This document shows positions 8,665 to 17,804 of a stretch of DNA of 64,000 bases, piece after piece. Source of the stretch: Dysgonomonas sp. BGC7 (GTDB lineage Bacteria; Bacteroidota; Bacteroidia; Bacteroidales; Dysgonomonadaceae); contig NZ_CVRP01000019.1 of assembly GCF_001261735.1 (NCBI RefSeq), positions 1 through 64,000 on the forward strand, in the 5' to 3' direction. The translations under genes and the position numbers were made by a program. The notes beneath the pieces were generated by a model, which saw only the letters and a list, made by a program, of their open reading frames with translations, searched no databases and was not told the DNA's origin. How positions within the stretch are numbered: position 1 is the stretch's first letter; the number at the start of each line of letters is the position of its first letter.

Positions 8665-9984
8665 TTAATTAAACAATTTATCATTTAATATTTGTAATGT
8701 TCTCTCTTTATCTGCTCGTTGTATCAAAAACGAAAAATTGTATTTACTGCCTCCATAAGAGATCATTTTCACAGATATGCCCTTTACGGCGTTCAATATA
8801 TTAGAAGCAAAACTAGCATCATCAGACTCTAAGTCTCCTATAACAGAAATAATAACCATATCGGTATCTGTAGACACTGTTCCATATTTCTTAAGATCAT
8901 TTACAATGAGATCAAGGTTCTTATTATCGTCAATTGTAAGAGAAATACCTATTTCGGACGTGGCTAACATATCTATGGCTGTTTGGTAATTCTCGAATAC
9001 TTCTGTAACCCGGCGTAAAAACCCATGAGCTAAAAGCATTTTTCCGGATTTTATTTTAATAGCTGTCAGATTATCTTTAGCTGCTACAGCTTTTATAGCG
9101 CGTGCTTCTGTATTATTAGATATAACAGTTCCTATAGCATCCGGATATTCTGTATTCTTTAGGCAAACTGGTATATTGGCCAATTTGGCAGGAAGAATGC
9201 TAGACGGATGCAATATTTTAATTCCAAAATAAGCAAGTTCGGCTGCTTCGTCAAAATTTAGCTGTGGTATTGCCTTAGTTCCTTTTACATAGCGGGGATC
9301 ATTATTCTGCATAGCATCTACGTCTGCCCATATCTGTATTTCTTCGGCATTCACAGCAACTCCTATCAGAGAGGCAGTATAGTCACTTCCACCCTTACGA
9401 AGATCATCTATCTCTCCGTATGCACTACGTGTAATATAACCTTGAGTAATATATAAGTCAGCATCCTTTACTGTAGCTAATGTTGACATCAACTTTTCTT
9501 TAATATAAACTGGATCAGGAGTACTGTTTTTATCCGTACGCATAAAGTCCAAAGCCGGAATAAGAGCGACTTTTACTTTTTGTTCCAGCAGATACAGATA
9601 GAACAATTCCGAACTGATCAATTCGGACTGAGCCATCACCACTCGCTCTTCGAAAAGAGTAAAAAGGTCTTTTGTGAAAGTTCTTATATAATCGAATTTG
9701 GTTGTAATAACAGCTTCTGCTTGTTGCTTAAAATTTGCATCAGAAAAAAGAGATGAGATAAGCTCTCTATATTGTTTCTCCAGTTTATTTATTATTTCAA
9801 CAGCTCCTTCTTGATTCTTCTTATATAGGTAGTCAGAAACTTCGGTCAAAGCCTCAGCCGTACCACGCATCGATGATAAAACTATAATATTGTTAGAACC
9901 GTTCTTTACTATAGTTCCTACATTCTTTATTTTTTCTGCTGTAGCTATAGAAGCACTACCAAATTTAAGAATCTTCATATTCAT
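8665..9984 (-). CDS. lysC: Aspartate kinase (lysine branch)
   Basis: The enzyme phosphorylates L-aspartate, the first step toward DAP and lysine. It has 439 residues: an amino-acid kinase domain to about 290, then two ACT repeats for feedback control. The central motif LRKGGSDYTASLIG, QIWADVDAM and LAYFGIKILHPSSI are standard. The N-terminal motif is KFGSASIA instead of the common KFGGTSVA, an unusual change in the ATP/aspartate-binding loop. Two ATGs compete (9984 and 9978); the second gives the family-like MKILKFG start. First gene of lysC-lysA-glycosyltransferase, with a -7 box about 24 bp upstream. Confidence 0.93.
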   Translation of the reverse strand: MNMKILKFGSASIATAEKIKNVGTIVKNGSNNIIVLSSMRGTAEALTEVSDYLYKKNQEGAVEIINKLEKQYRELISSLFSDANFKQQAEAVITTKFDYIRTFTKDLFTLFEERVVMAQSELISSELFYLYLLEQKVKVALIPALDFMRTDKNSTPDPVYIKEKLMSTLATVKDADLYITQGYITRSAYGEIDDLRKGGSDYTASLIGVAVNAEEIQIWADVDAMQNNDPRYVKGTKAIPQLNFDEAAELAYFGIKILHPSSILPAKLANIPVCLKNTEYPDAIGTVISNNTEARAIKAVAAKDNLTAIKIKSGKMLLAHGFLRRVTEVFENYQTAIDMLATSEIGISLTIDDNKNLDLIVNDLKKYGTVSTDTDMVIISVIGDLESDDASFASNILNAVKGISVKMISYGGSKYNFSFLIQRADKERTLQILNDKLFN

Positions 9985-10007
9985 CTATATTTAAGTCTGA
10001 CGAGATG

Positions 10008-10015
10008 CAAAAATA
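10008..10015 (-). promoter_or_regulatory. -7 promoter box of the lysC operon
   Basis: TATTTTTG on the minus strand matches TAnnTTTG and lies 23 bp upstream of the first lysC ATG. Confidence 0.5.
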
Positions 10016-10167
10016 CAAAAAAATTGAGCATAATTTTCAGATTAATACATATATTTAAAATCATATAGTATTTTTACTAAATAAAACAGCAGACAATTAC
10101 TTAATGTTTTCAATATCCTATATTTGAGAATTTCACTTTTTTTCTTTTAGTCCTATAAAGTACTAAA

Positions 10168-11394
10168 TTAAAGTCTCAGGTAAGCAAAATAGTGTTTCTC
10201 TACTTTCTTCGACAACAGTTGAATATTCAACATATCAGATGCCTCTGATATATCTTTTATTGTACCATCATTATAAAGAATATCAATACTATCATCTACT
10301 TCATTATACATATTAGTATAGACAAGATCGGAAGAATAAAAATATGATGCCTCATCTTCCGTTATACCGAATTGTCGTTTATACAAATCAACATATTCAT
10401 TTATCTGGTTCTGAGACATAGGTTCATTAGCTATTTCTATTTTAAACAGCTTTCTATTTATAAGACAAGAACTCAATTTCGACAACACAACATCTGTATT
10501 ATCAGTCCAGACTTTCATCGCACACCAAATATCATTATCATCCAGATTTACAAAATGCCGGAGAACTTCTTCTTTATGCGTTACAAAGAAATTTTTCTCT
10601 ATTTCATTCTCAAGAAAATACAACAAGGATGGGGAAGCGAAAATAGTTAGGCCCTTCCCTTTCAAAAACTTTGCCCTTGCCAATGTACTTATCATCATTT
10701 TCTCGGCTGCAACAGCAGTCTTATGCAGATAGACTTGCCAATACATAAGCCGACGAGACATCAAAAAATTCTCAATAGAATAGATACCTTTCGCTTCTAC
10801 GACAAGCCTGTCGTTCCGCAAGTCGAGCATTTTAATAATACGAGCCGAACCTATATTTCCTTCTGTTACTCCTGTAAAGAAACTATCACGACGAAGATAA
10901 TCTAAACGATCCACATCTAATTGTCCACTAACCAACTGATGTAAAAATCGCTTAGGGTATTCATCTTTAAATATAGATATACAAATATCCAGTTCTCCAT
11001 TCATTTCTTTATTCAGGGATTCCATCAGAGCCAAAGACAGCTCTTCATGGTGTATACCATTCATAAGCGTATGCTCCAGAACATGGGAGAACGGTCCATG
11101 TCCTACATCGTGAAGAAGAATGCAAGCCATAGCCCCATTAGCCTCTTCGATGGTAATATCGTGCCCTTTACTTCGCAGATTGTTTATAGCTTCATTCATC
11201 AGATACATAGCTCCAATAGAATGATGAAGACGTGTATGTTGCGCACCCGGATATACAAAAGAAGCTAAGCCCAATTGCTTTATACGGTTTAAACGTTGAA
11301 GATATGGATGTTGAATAAGATCGTATAAGAAACTGTTTGGTATAGTAATAAAACCAAAGACAGGATCATTTATAATTTTCTTCTTTATGCTCAT
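10168..11394 (-). CDS. HD-domain phosphohydrolase (dNTPase/SAMHD1-like)
   Basis: A 408-residue cytosolic protein of the HD superfamily. The metal-binding pattern is clear: His57/58 in TRLHHSIGAMYL, the HD pair at 95-96 in LLHDVGHGPFSH, and the later aspartate in QLDVDRLDYLRRDSFFTG. This arrangement is that of deoxynucleotide triphosphohydrolases and their relatives; substrate unproven. It is transcribed alone, leftward, from a -7 box 28 bp upstream of the ATG. Confidence 0.88.
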   Translation of the reverse strand: MSIKKKIINDPVFGFITIPNSFLYDLIQHPYLQRLNRIKQLGLASFVYPGAQHTRLHHSIGAMYLMNEAINNLRSKGHDITIEEANGAMACILLHDVGHGPFSHVLEHTLMNGIHHEELSLALMESLNKEMNGELDICISIFKDEYPKRFLHQLVSGQLDVDRLDYLRRDSFFTGVTEGNIGSARIIKMLDLRNDRLVVEAKGIYSIENFLMSRRLMYWQVYLHKTAVAAEKMMISTLARAKFLKGKGLTIFASPSLLYFLENEIEKNFFVTHKEEVLRHFVNLDDNDIWCAMKVWTDNTDVVLSKLSSCLINRKLFKIEIANEPMSQNQINEYVDLYKRQFGITEDEASYFYSSDLVYTNMYNEVDDSIDILYNDGTIKDISEASDMLNIQLLSKKVEKHYFAYLRL

Positions 11395-11421
11395 ATAGAT
11401 TTAGTGCAAATTACTTAATAA

Positions 11422-11429
11422 CAAAGGTA
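11422..11429 (-). promoter_or_regulatory. -7 promoter box of the HD-domain gene
   Basis: TACCTTTG on the minus strand matches TAnnTTTG, 27 bp upstream of the start codon. Confidence 0.5.
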
Positions 11430-11554
11430 CTCATAAAAACATTAAACTTTACATGAACTATATCGGGGAGAGAAATGTTTTCTTAAATATTGAGGACATA
11501 TTCTAATTAAACAAAAAGAAAATTAAAATTGGATTTTTGAATAAAATGAATAAT

Positions 11555-11562
11555 TATCTTTG
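11555..11562 (+). promoter_or_regulatory. -7 promoter box before a 35-codon frame
   Basis: TATCTTTG matches TAnnTTTG and ends 16 bp before the ATG at 11579. A TTTG lies upstream at 11536-11539, but its spacing of 15 bp is shorter than the usual 19-21. Confidence 0.45.
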
Positions 11563-11578
11563 TATCAATTATTAGATA

Positions 11579-11686
11579 ATGAGAGACAAATTTAAAAAGA
11601 TTCTTTTAAGAATCGAGTACCTTTTAAGAATAAGGAGAACTGATCGCAATACTGTTATCAAAGAATATTTAGAAAAAAAGGGATAA
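11579..11686 (+). CDS. Small basic protein, 35 residues (candidate)
   Basis: An ATG-to-TAA frame directly behind a perfect -7 box. The predicted peptide is strongly basic, rich in Lys, Arg and Leu, and looks like one amphipathic helix ending in EYLEKKG. There is no recognised family. It lies between the HD-domain gene (divergent) and the TerC gene, which has its own -7 box 26 bp further on. Support is positional only: promoter, start codon and a composition plausible for a small protein. It could equally be a leader of the TerC transcript. Confidence 0.4.
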   Translation: MRDKFKKILLRIEYLLRIRRTDRNTVIKEYLEKKG

Positions 11687-11711
11687 TCTCCACACGTGAC
11701 AATTTCTTTAT

Positions 11712-11719
11712 TAATTTTG
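11712..11719 (+). promoter_or_regulatory. -7 promoter box of the TerC-family gene
   Basis: TAATTTTG matches TAnnTTTG and ends 13 bp before the ATG at 11733, implying a very short leader. Confidence 0.5.
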
Positions 11720-11732
11720 TCACCAAAAACAA

Positions 11733-12578
11733 ATGGAAATTCTAGAAACCTTTCTTTTGCCAAGTGCCTGGATAGCTCTTCTCACTCTGGCTTTTCTCGA
11801 AATAGTATTGGGGATAGACAATATCGTTTTTCTGTCTATCATGTCATCCAAACTTCCCGCAAAGGAGCAGCCTAAGGCCAGAACCATTGGGTTGTTGCTT
11901 GCCATGCTTTTTAGAATTCTTCTTTTATTCTGCATATCATGGTTAATGAAACTCACCAAACCAATAATATCTTTTGACACTACTTGGTTAGACGGCTCTA
12001 TATCCGGACAAAGTATTATTATTGGCATCGGAGGATTATTTCTCCTCTATAAGAGTGTAACAGAAATACATCACAAACTGGAAGGGGAGAGCGATTCTGT
12101 ACAAGGCAAGTCTAAAACAGGCTTTATTGGAGTCATCGTTCAAATTGTAGCATTAGATATTGTTTTTTCTTTCGATAGCGTACTCACAGCAGTAGGGCTT
12201 GTCAGTTTCAACGAATTCGGATATGTCGGAGCTATGACAATAATGGTTACAGCAGTTATAGTTGCTGTACTAATTATGTTATTATTTTCGGGGCCTGTAA
12301 GTAAATTCGTAAATGAACATCCAACTATACAGATGCTCGGGTTATCATTTCTGATACTTATTGGTGTTATGTTGCTCGTGGAGTCGGCACATCTATCGCA
12401 GATCTCCTTCTTTGGAAATACAGTAGGAGAAATTCCTAAAGGATATATATATTTTGCCATTGCATTTTCTCTATTAGTTGAATTCCTAAATATGAAACTA
12501 CGTAAAAAATCAAGTCCGGTTAAATTAAAGGACTCTGAACTAATAGAGGAAGATAAAAATAATATATCTCAAGAATAG
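11733..12578 (+). CDS. TerC-family integral membrane protein
   Basis: A 281-residue protein with about seven transmembrane helices. The family signatures are present: LEIVLGIDNIVFLSIM near the N-terminus with acidic Glu and Asp inside the helix, and the repeat-like VQIVALDIVFSFDSVLTAVG in the middle. TerC relatives in other bacteria export manganese or act during metal loading of exported proteins, or belong to tellurite-resistance clusters. No ter genes are nearby, so metal-ion handling is the more likely role. It is a single-gene unit ended by a strong hairpin. Confidence 0.88.
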   Translation: MEILETFLLPSAWIALLTLAFLEIVLGIDNIVFLSIMSSKLPAKEQPKARTIGLLLAMLFRILLLFCISWLMKLTKPIISFDTTWLDGSISGQSIIIGIGGLFLLYKSVTEIHHKLEGESDSVQGKSKTGFIGVIVQIVALDIVFSFDSVLTAVGLVSFNEFGYVGAMTIMVTAVIVAVLIMLLFSGPVSKFVNEHPTIQMLGLSFLILIGVMLLVESAHLSQISFFGNTVGEIPKGYIYFAIAFSLLVEFLNMKLRKKSSPVKLKDSELIEEDKNNISQE

Positions 12579-12607
12579 TATTAAAACCTATAATTGAAGA
12601 ATAAAGT

Positions 12608-12637
12608 AAAAGACAGTTTATAAATAAACTGTCTTTT
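12608..12637. terminator. Bidirectional terminator
   Basis: A perfect 13-bp stem (12608-12620 with 12625-12637) with a four-base loop, A-rich on the left and T-rich on the right. It serves the TerC gene and the convergent DUF1398 gene. Confidence 0.8.
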
Positions 12638-12656
12638 TATATTTTATTTAATAATT

Positions 12657-13052
12657 TTATATAGGTATCTCTTCTCTTAGAATAATATTATTTGAGCTAT
12701 CATAATAAGTACAAGTTTTATTAAATATATCAACTTTCCATCTATAAATACCTGCCTCCGCAGAATTTTTACAAAAAGTCTGATAATCAGTTCCACCTTG
12801 TTGATGAATCTTTAAATAATCTTTAAACCTATTACTATTCGTTTCCGATGAAATGTATAACTCCGAATATTCAGCTTCTGAAAATATAACACAATCTTCT
12901 TTCCCTTTATACTCTGCATGTCCATCATAGACATAGACATAGATACTATATTCCAATATACCGAGTGAGAATAACTCCTTTATATATTGAGGAAAATCAG
13001 CCCCACTTTCCATTTTCGTATGAGATTTTTTTATTTGATCTAGTGTAAACAT
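12657..13052 (-). CDS. DUF1398-family protein
   Basis: A 131-residue soluble protein resembling the DUF1398 family (E. coli YbcV, sometimes called phage envelope protein). Recognisable parts are FPQYIKELFSLGILEYSIYV, the GxAEYKGKED segment, and the C-terminal GIYRWKVDIFNKTCTYYD with IILREEIP at the end. Function unknown; the family is scattered through bacteria and phages. It stands alone next to a stretch that looks decayed, which may mark a site of gene exchange. Confidence 0.75.
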   Translation of the reverse strand: MFTLDQIKKSHTKMESGADFPQYIKELFSLGILEYSIYVYVYDGHAEYKGKEDCVIFSEAEYSELYISSETNSNRFKDYLKIHQQGGTDYQTFCKNSAEAGIYRWKVDIFNKTCTYYDSSNNIILREEIPI

Positions 13053-13186
13053 ATAATTTTAATATATATGTAAATATAACAACAAGTCCAAATGCAATGT
13101 TTAAGAAAGTTACTATTAATTGTTTATATCTTTTTGCTCTTGCCTAAATTATATTCCTTGTCGTGGACAAGATTATATAATAGTAA

Positions 13187-13360
13187 GAAATAACTTATCA
13201 GGAGTTAATTGAGAAGTTCAAAGAACTAAAAAATGATTTTTTTGAAATAAATCCATGACAAAAAATTCTAAGAATTAATATGTGCCCAATTATTATATAT
13301 CATTAAAATGGAAAAGAGAAAGTTGTTCGTGATTTAATCGAGTATTATAATCAAAACTAA
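13187..13360 (+). pseudogene. Possible remnant of a small gene
   Basis: One frame reads EITYQELIEKFKELKND-like sequence, then meets TGA, and after a further stop continues in the same frame with GKEKVVRDLIEYYNQN before a final TAA. The two pieces look coding (charged, helical) while the middle does not. No intact start was found and no family is recognised. It may be only AT-rich chance sequence. Confidence 0.25.
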
Positions 13361-13388
13361 AAAAGCAACCACCTATGTGATTGCTTTT
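13361..13388 (-). terminator. Terminator of the tRNA gene
   Basis: A 12-bp stem with one mismatch (13361-13372 with 13377-13388) and a four-base loop, immediately past the tRNA 3' end when read leftward. The A-run on the left supplies T residues in the transcript. Confidence 0.7.
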
Positions 13389-13394
13389 TCTCAG

Positions 13395-13466
13395 TTGCGG
13401 AAGCTGGATTCGAACCAACGACCTCCAGGTTATGAGCCTGGCGAGCTACCACTGCTCCATCCCGCG
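13395..13466 (-). tRNA. tRNA-Met (CAU), probably the initiator
   Basis: The minus strand folds into a complete cloverleaf of 72 bases: acceptor CGCGGGA with TTCCGCA, D-arm GAGC/GCTC, anticodon arm CCAGG-CTCATAA-CCTGG, and T-arm with TTCGAAT. The anticodon is CAT. Position 1 is C and position 72 is A, an unpaired end that marks initiator tRNAs. The 3' CCA is not encoded. A terminator hairpin follows at once. Confidence 0.93.
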
Positions 13467-13591
13467 ATATTGTGAGTGCAAAAGTATGTAATTTATTATT
13501 ACCCTCCAAATAAATACAGAATAATAACACATTTAATTTCATAAAGGGCACTAACTATTATATTACAAAGACGTTACACGAACACTTTTTT

Positions 13592-15076
13592 TTACCAAGT
13601 ATATGTCAAACCAAAACGTAACATTTCATTATACATGAAATAGCCCCATTTATCATCTTTCTTGCTAGGAGGTACTCCATCATCATACTTCACATACAAG
13701 TATAGAGTTGTAGACAAATATCTGTTAAGAGCAAAGTTAAAAGCATTCTCACACTCCACATATATTTTTTCATAATTAGTAAAGTATTTAATACGGGAGG
13801 TAAAGCTTGTATATCTGTTTCTATTATATGATAGATTCACATTAAATGTAGAACCATAATCAAGTTTATCTTTATAATTCTTCTCAACACCAAACATAGT
13901 TACATCAACTCCCTCATCACCTACATATTTATAATTGAGTGACAAGACTGATAAATCTGCCGAAATTTTAAATTTTCTATATTTATCAACTTTAGATGTA
14001 GTTTCTGAAGCATAACGCATACCGACCCCGAGATTTAACTCGAAAGGAGAGAATATTGCTCGCTGTTTTTTCTTATTTACATCGTTTACCTTATATTTAT
14101 TCAATAAAGGCGTCTTCATTTCAAGGTTAGACGAATAAGACCATTTCTTAAAGGCATCTATACTAAATGTACTGTATGTTCTCAGGTAATCATCTATTAT
14201 ATTCACACTATTCACACTATCAGCAGGAGTCTGTTGTAGATTCAGACGCCATTCTATCAAGTTGTTAAACGATACTTTTTTCTTCTTATAATTAAAAGTG
14301 AATTTTTGATTACTATAAAGGTTAAAGTTATTGTCACTCCCCCAATTGTCCGAAAAATTATTCTGAGATAATTGCAACACATGCTCTCCGTTCTTGATCC
14401 AGTAAACAGATCTTATTTGCACCTTTTCTATTTCCGGCCGATTAAAGTCTACTGCATTGTCAGCAGAAATAAGCTCTTTGAAAGGATTTTTTGCTTCTAC
14501 AACCTCTTCCCTTATTACCGGCGAACCTTTGAAAGTAAGAGCATTCAGTCGTACCTTCTGAGGATTATTCATGTAGTACATCCTTCTCATATTCTCCGTA
14601 TGCTCTACCCTGTCCAATATAGGAGCAAATGTACTATCAGGAGAAATCAAGTGAAAATCTTTAGATTGAGCAGAAGAAACATCTTTAGGCAGAAAATCCA
14701 GTTTTGAAGGTAATATATTCCCATCAAATACCACAGGCAAGAAGATTGGCTCAAAGATTATTGTATCTCGAAAAGTCACATCATTAGAGAAAGGTGTCCA
14801 CTCTGGCTCCAATACCAACAAACCATTTTCGTCGCGCAAAGGTTCTAGATTTGCTGCATGAATGATGTTTGCATAAGCTGTATCTATCTTTAGCGGAGCA
14901 GAGAAACCTTTTGTAGTATCCTTCACCGTCACTTCTCTAACTCGAGAGGTAATATCTGTTATCTTATTTAAAAGATTATTTTTCTTCGTATTGCTATCAT
15001 GTGTTTTCTGAGCATTTAACGATACAAAAACAAACATGAATATTGTAATACTAAAATAAATTCTTAATAGCCTCAT
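13592..15076 (-). CDS. DUF3078 domain-containing outer-membrane protein
   Basis: An exported protein of 494 residues from the ATG at 15076; a TTG seven codons upstream is less likely. The signal peptide ends at SLNAQ. The C-terminal half is a series of amphipathic strands with typical text such as VLQLSQNNFSDNWGSDNNFNLYSNQKFTFNYKKK split across strands, matching the Bacteroidetes DUF3078 family, which is predicted to be a beta-barrel. The N-terminal 200 residues are less ordered. Function unknown. It is transcribed alone, leftward. Confidence 0.8.
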   Translation of the reverse strand: MRLLRIYFSITIFMFVFVSLNAQKTHDSNTKKNNLLNKITDITSRVREVTVKDTTKGFSAPLKIDTAYANIIHAANLEPLRDENGLLVLEPEWTPFSNDVTFRDTIIFEPIFLPVVFDGNILPSKLDFLPKDVSSAQSKDFHLISPDSTFAPILDRVEHTENMRRMYYMNNPQKVRLNALTFKGSPVIREEVVEAKNPFKELISADNAVDFNRPEIEKVQIRSVYWIKNGEHVLQLSQNNFSDNWGSDNNFNLYSNQKFTFNYKKKKVSFNNLIEWRLNLQQTPADSVNSVNIIDDYLRTYSTFSIDAFKKWSYSSNLEMKTPLLNKYKVNDVNKKKQRAIFSPFELNLGVGMRYASETTSKVDKYRKFKISADLSVLSLNYKYVGDEGVDVTMFGVEKNYKDKLDYGSTFNVNLSYNRNRYTSFTSRIKYFTNYEKIYVECENAFNFALNRYLSTTLYLYVKYDDGVPPSKKDDKWGYFMYNEMLRFGLTYTW

Positions 15077-15264
15077 CTTACTTAACTTTTTCAACAAAAG
15101 GATATTTAATTGTCTTAAATAAGTTGCAAATTTAGCAATTTAATCTTAAAATTCATTTTAAATTATATTAAATGCCTCAATAGCAAAATCTCTTAATAGA
15201 AACAAAATCACATTTTATATCAGGTTAATTTTTTATGCCTATACAACTTTTGAATAATTTGATG

Positions 15265-15272
15265 TAATTTTG
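15265..15272 (+). promoter_or_regulatory. Possible -7 promoter box of aroC
   Basis: TAATTTTG matches TAnnTTTG and lies 76 bp upstream of the aroC ATG in the divergent intergenic region. No well-spaced TTTG was found, so support is modest. Confidence 0.35.
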
Positions 15273-15348
15273 TAATATAGATATAGATAAAAAATAAGAG
15301 AAATGATTTTTTATGACACAAAGTCTCTTTTAATTTAAAGATCAAAAG

Positions 15349-16425
15349 ATGAATACATTTGGCAATATTTTTAGGCTTACATCCTATGGCGAATCACACG
15401 GTGCAGCAATAGGCGGTGTTATTGACGGATGTCCGGCCGGAATCACCATAGATATGGAATTTATACAAAGCGAACTTAATCGCCGACGTCCGGGGCAATC
15501 GAAAATAACAACTCCCCGCAAAGAAGCAGATGAAGTAGAGTTTCTGTCGGGTATATACGAAGGAAAGACTACCGGTACTCCGATAGGATTTATGATAAGA
15601 AACGGTAACCAACACTCTTCCGACTACGACAATCTAAAAGATATATATCGTCCATCACATGCCGACTACACCTATAGTCAAAAATACGGCATACGTGACC
15701 ACAGGGGCGGAGGACGTTCCTCTGCACGCGAAACAATAGCACGATGTGTAGGAGGAGCTTTAGCCAAACTCGCCCTAAAGGAGATAGGTGTCGACATAAC
15801 TGCATTTGCCTCGCAAATAGCAGATATAAAGCTAGACAAAGCATATACCGAATACGATCTATCCCTTATAGAATCTACACCTGTACGCTGTCCCGATCCC
15901 CAAAAAGCTGCTGAGATGATATCGCTCATAGAGGAGGTGAAATCGAAAGGCGACACCATCGGCGGAGTTATAACATGCGTTGTAAAAGGAACGCCTGTAG
16001 GCTTGGGAGAACCCGTCTTCGGGAAACTACATGCTGCACTAGGCAATGCCATGTTGAGCATAAACGCTGTGAAAGGATTTGAATATGGAGATGGCTTTGA
16101 TGTAAACCATAGAGGATCGGAAGTAAATGATGTATTCTACAACGACAATGGAAAAATAGCTACACAGACCAATCACTCGGGAGGAATACAAGGCGGAATA
16201 TCCAACGGACAGGATATATATTTCCGTGTAGCATTTAAGCCCGTGGCAACCATACTAATGCATCAGCAAACAGTAACAAAAGAAGGTGAAGCCACAGATC
16301 TAAAAGCCAGGGGACGCCACGACGCTTGTGTACTGCCTCGTGCTGTACCTATAGTAGAAGCTATGGCAGCAATGACTATACTCGACTTTTTCCTGTTAAG
16401 TAAAATAAATAAAGCATTTTTATAA
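15349..16425 (+). CDS. aroC: Chorismate synthase
   Basis: This enzyme converts EPSP to chorismate with reduced FMN, the last step of the shikimate pathway. At 358 residues it is full length. Family signatures are GESHG (14-18) near the N-terminus, [26 protein letters not shown] around the FMN/phosphate site, and the C-terminal [18 protein letters not shown]. It is a single-gene unit with a strong terminator. Its codon use is noticeably richer in G and C than its neighbours, as expected for a well-conserved enzyme gene. Confidence 0.97.
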   Translation: MNTFGNIFRLTSYGESHGAAIGGVIDGCPAGITIDMEFIQSELNRRRPGQSKITTPRKEADEVEFLSGIYEGKTTGTPIGFMIRNGNQHSSDYDNLKDIYRPSHADYTYSQKYGIRDHRGGGRSSARETIARCVGGALAKLALKEIGVDITAFASQIADIKLDKAYTEYDLSLIESTPVRCPDPQKAAEMISLIEEVKSKGDTIGGVITCVVKGTPVGLGEPVFGKLHAALGNAMLSINAVKGFEYGDGFDVNHRGSEVNDVFYNDNGKIATQTNHSGGIQGGISNGQDIYFRVAFKPVATILMHQQTVTKEGEATDLKARGRHDACVLPRAVPIVEAMAAMTILDFFLLSKINKAFL

Positions 16426-16446
16426 GAATAAAAACAAGATAAAAGA

Positions 16447-16477
16447 AAGGCTTCGGAACTATTTACACCGAAGCCTT
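16447..16477. terminator. Bidirectional terminator after aroC
   Basis: A perfect 10-bp stem (16447-16456 with 16468-16477) followed by a T-rich run to the right; the left flank is A-rich. It lies between aroC and the convergent mechanosensitive channel gene. Confidence 0.75.
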
Positions 16478-16500
16478 CTTTATTCTCATCTCAAGCTTAT

Positions 16501-17802
16501 TTAGTTATCTAAAACTTTACGTTCTCTTAAATACACATCATACTTATCGCTACCCGAGCACTCCTCATAGATTTTAAGATCAAAGAATTTAACAACACTG
16601 ATCAAGTGATTTATTATTTCCGACAAAATAATTTCATATTCAGCCCATACCGTAGTATCTGTAAATGTATAAATCTCTATAGGTAAACCTTGTGCCGTAG
16701 GAGCTAGCTGACGAACAAGCAATGTGAGATTTTTATTGATCTTCGGATGATTGCGAAGATAATGGATTCCATACTGCAAGAAAAGATCATTATTAGTTAT
16801 GCTATGCACATTGAGAGGAATATCGCTATCTCCCTGTTTATTGAGTTTTGCATATTCTGTCTCCTTTCGTTTGATATACTCCCCTAGCCCATCTATTTGT
16901 TTATATCTGTCTAGTTCTTCGCTTGTCAAAAAACGTATTGTATCATGTTTTATATTCAATGCTCTCTTAAATCGCCTACCTCCCGTTTCCTTCATACCTC
17001 GCCAGTTTTGGAACGAATCGGAAATTAAAGAATAAGTAGGAATAGTAGTTATAGTTTTATCAAAGTTCCGTATTTTCACTGTTGTAAGATTTATTTCTTC
17101 CACATCTCCGTCTGCTCCATATTTATTCATTGTTATCCAATCCCCGATTTGCACCATATTGTTTGCCGTAACCTGAATACTACCGACAAAGCCTTTGATA
17201 GAATCCTGAAAAACCAACATCATTATAGCCGAAGCCGCACCCATAGCAGCAAAAAATGCTGTAGCCGATTTACCGGTAAGAATAGAATAAATAATAACAG
17301 CTCCGAAGATAAAAAAGATAATATATATTACCTGAATATAGCTTTTCATCGGTTTGTTCTTAAAGGCAGGCTTTTCCTGTAACACATCGGCTAGTGATTT
17401 AACAACCGACATCACAATCCATATAACCATGAAGACCATATAAATGTCTGTCAACTTTATCAGAGGAGACACAAAACTAGAAAAATCATAAAACACAACA
17501 GGTATAGAACCTCTTACAAAAGAATATGGTATAATCATTGTAAGATAATAAGGCAACTTATTCTTTATTGTATAGTCAAAAAAAGACAGATTAGTTATTT
17601 TTGCCAAACGTTTCATTGCATAGCTCAATATTCTTTTGAACGAAAATTGTAGAGCATACACTATAGCAACGACCAGTACCAATAAAACGATTAAGTATGT
17701 ATATTCTACCCCCTGCTCGGGCACTCCCAGACTATGCAAGATACCACGTATCCATTTAGCTACTGAAATCGTTAATGAATCTAATTCAATTTGAGTATTC
17801 AT
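16501..17802 (-). CDS. Mechanosensitive ion channel, MscS family (YbdG-like)
   Basis: A 433-residue inner-membrane protein with four to five N-terminal helices (about 35-55, 75-95, 110-140, 155-175) and then the MscS pore helix and beta domain. The pore segment reads AFFAAMGAASAIMMLVFQDSIKGFVGSI, followed by NMVQIGDWITM and the DGDVEEINLTTVKIRNFD segment typical of the family. Length and the large insert in the cytosolic part fit the YbdG subgroup, which protects against mild osmotic down-shock. The leader just upstream of the ATG holds a perfect 16-bp tandem duplication, and a copy of the dispersed repeat lies about 105 bp upstream. Confidence 0.9.
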   Translation of the reverse strand: MNTQIELDSLTISVAKWIRGILHSLGVPEQGVEYTYLIVLLVLVVAIVYALQFSFKRILSYAMKRLAKITNLSFFDYTIKNKLPYYLTMIIPYSFVRGSIPVVFYDFSSFVSPLIKLTDIYMVFMVIWIVMSVVKSLADVLQEKPAFKNKPMKSYIQVIYIIFFIFGAVIIYSILTGKSATAFFAAMGAASAIMMLVFQDSIKGFVGSIQVTANNMVQIGDWITMNKYGADGDVEEINLTTVKIRNFDKTITTIPTYSLISDSFQNWRGMKETGGRRFKRALNIKHDTIRFLTSEELDRYKQIDGLGEYIKRKETEYAKLNKQGDSDIPLNVHSITNNDLFLQYGIHYLRNHPKINKNLTLLVRQLAPTAQGLPIEIYTFTDTTVWAEYEIILSEIINHLISVVKFFDLKIYEECSGSDKYDVYLRERKVLDN

Positions 17803-17804
17803 AT

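Larger units (their letters stand above)
13053..13394. other. Intergenic stretch with a possible decayed gene
   Basis: About 340 bp between the DUF1398 gene and the tRNA. It contains a frame on the plus strand that looks protein-like but is broken by stops (separate entry), a short palindrome near 13160-13175, and the tRNA terminator at its right end. Confidence 0.4.
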
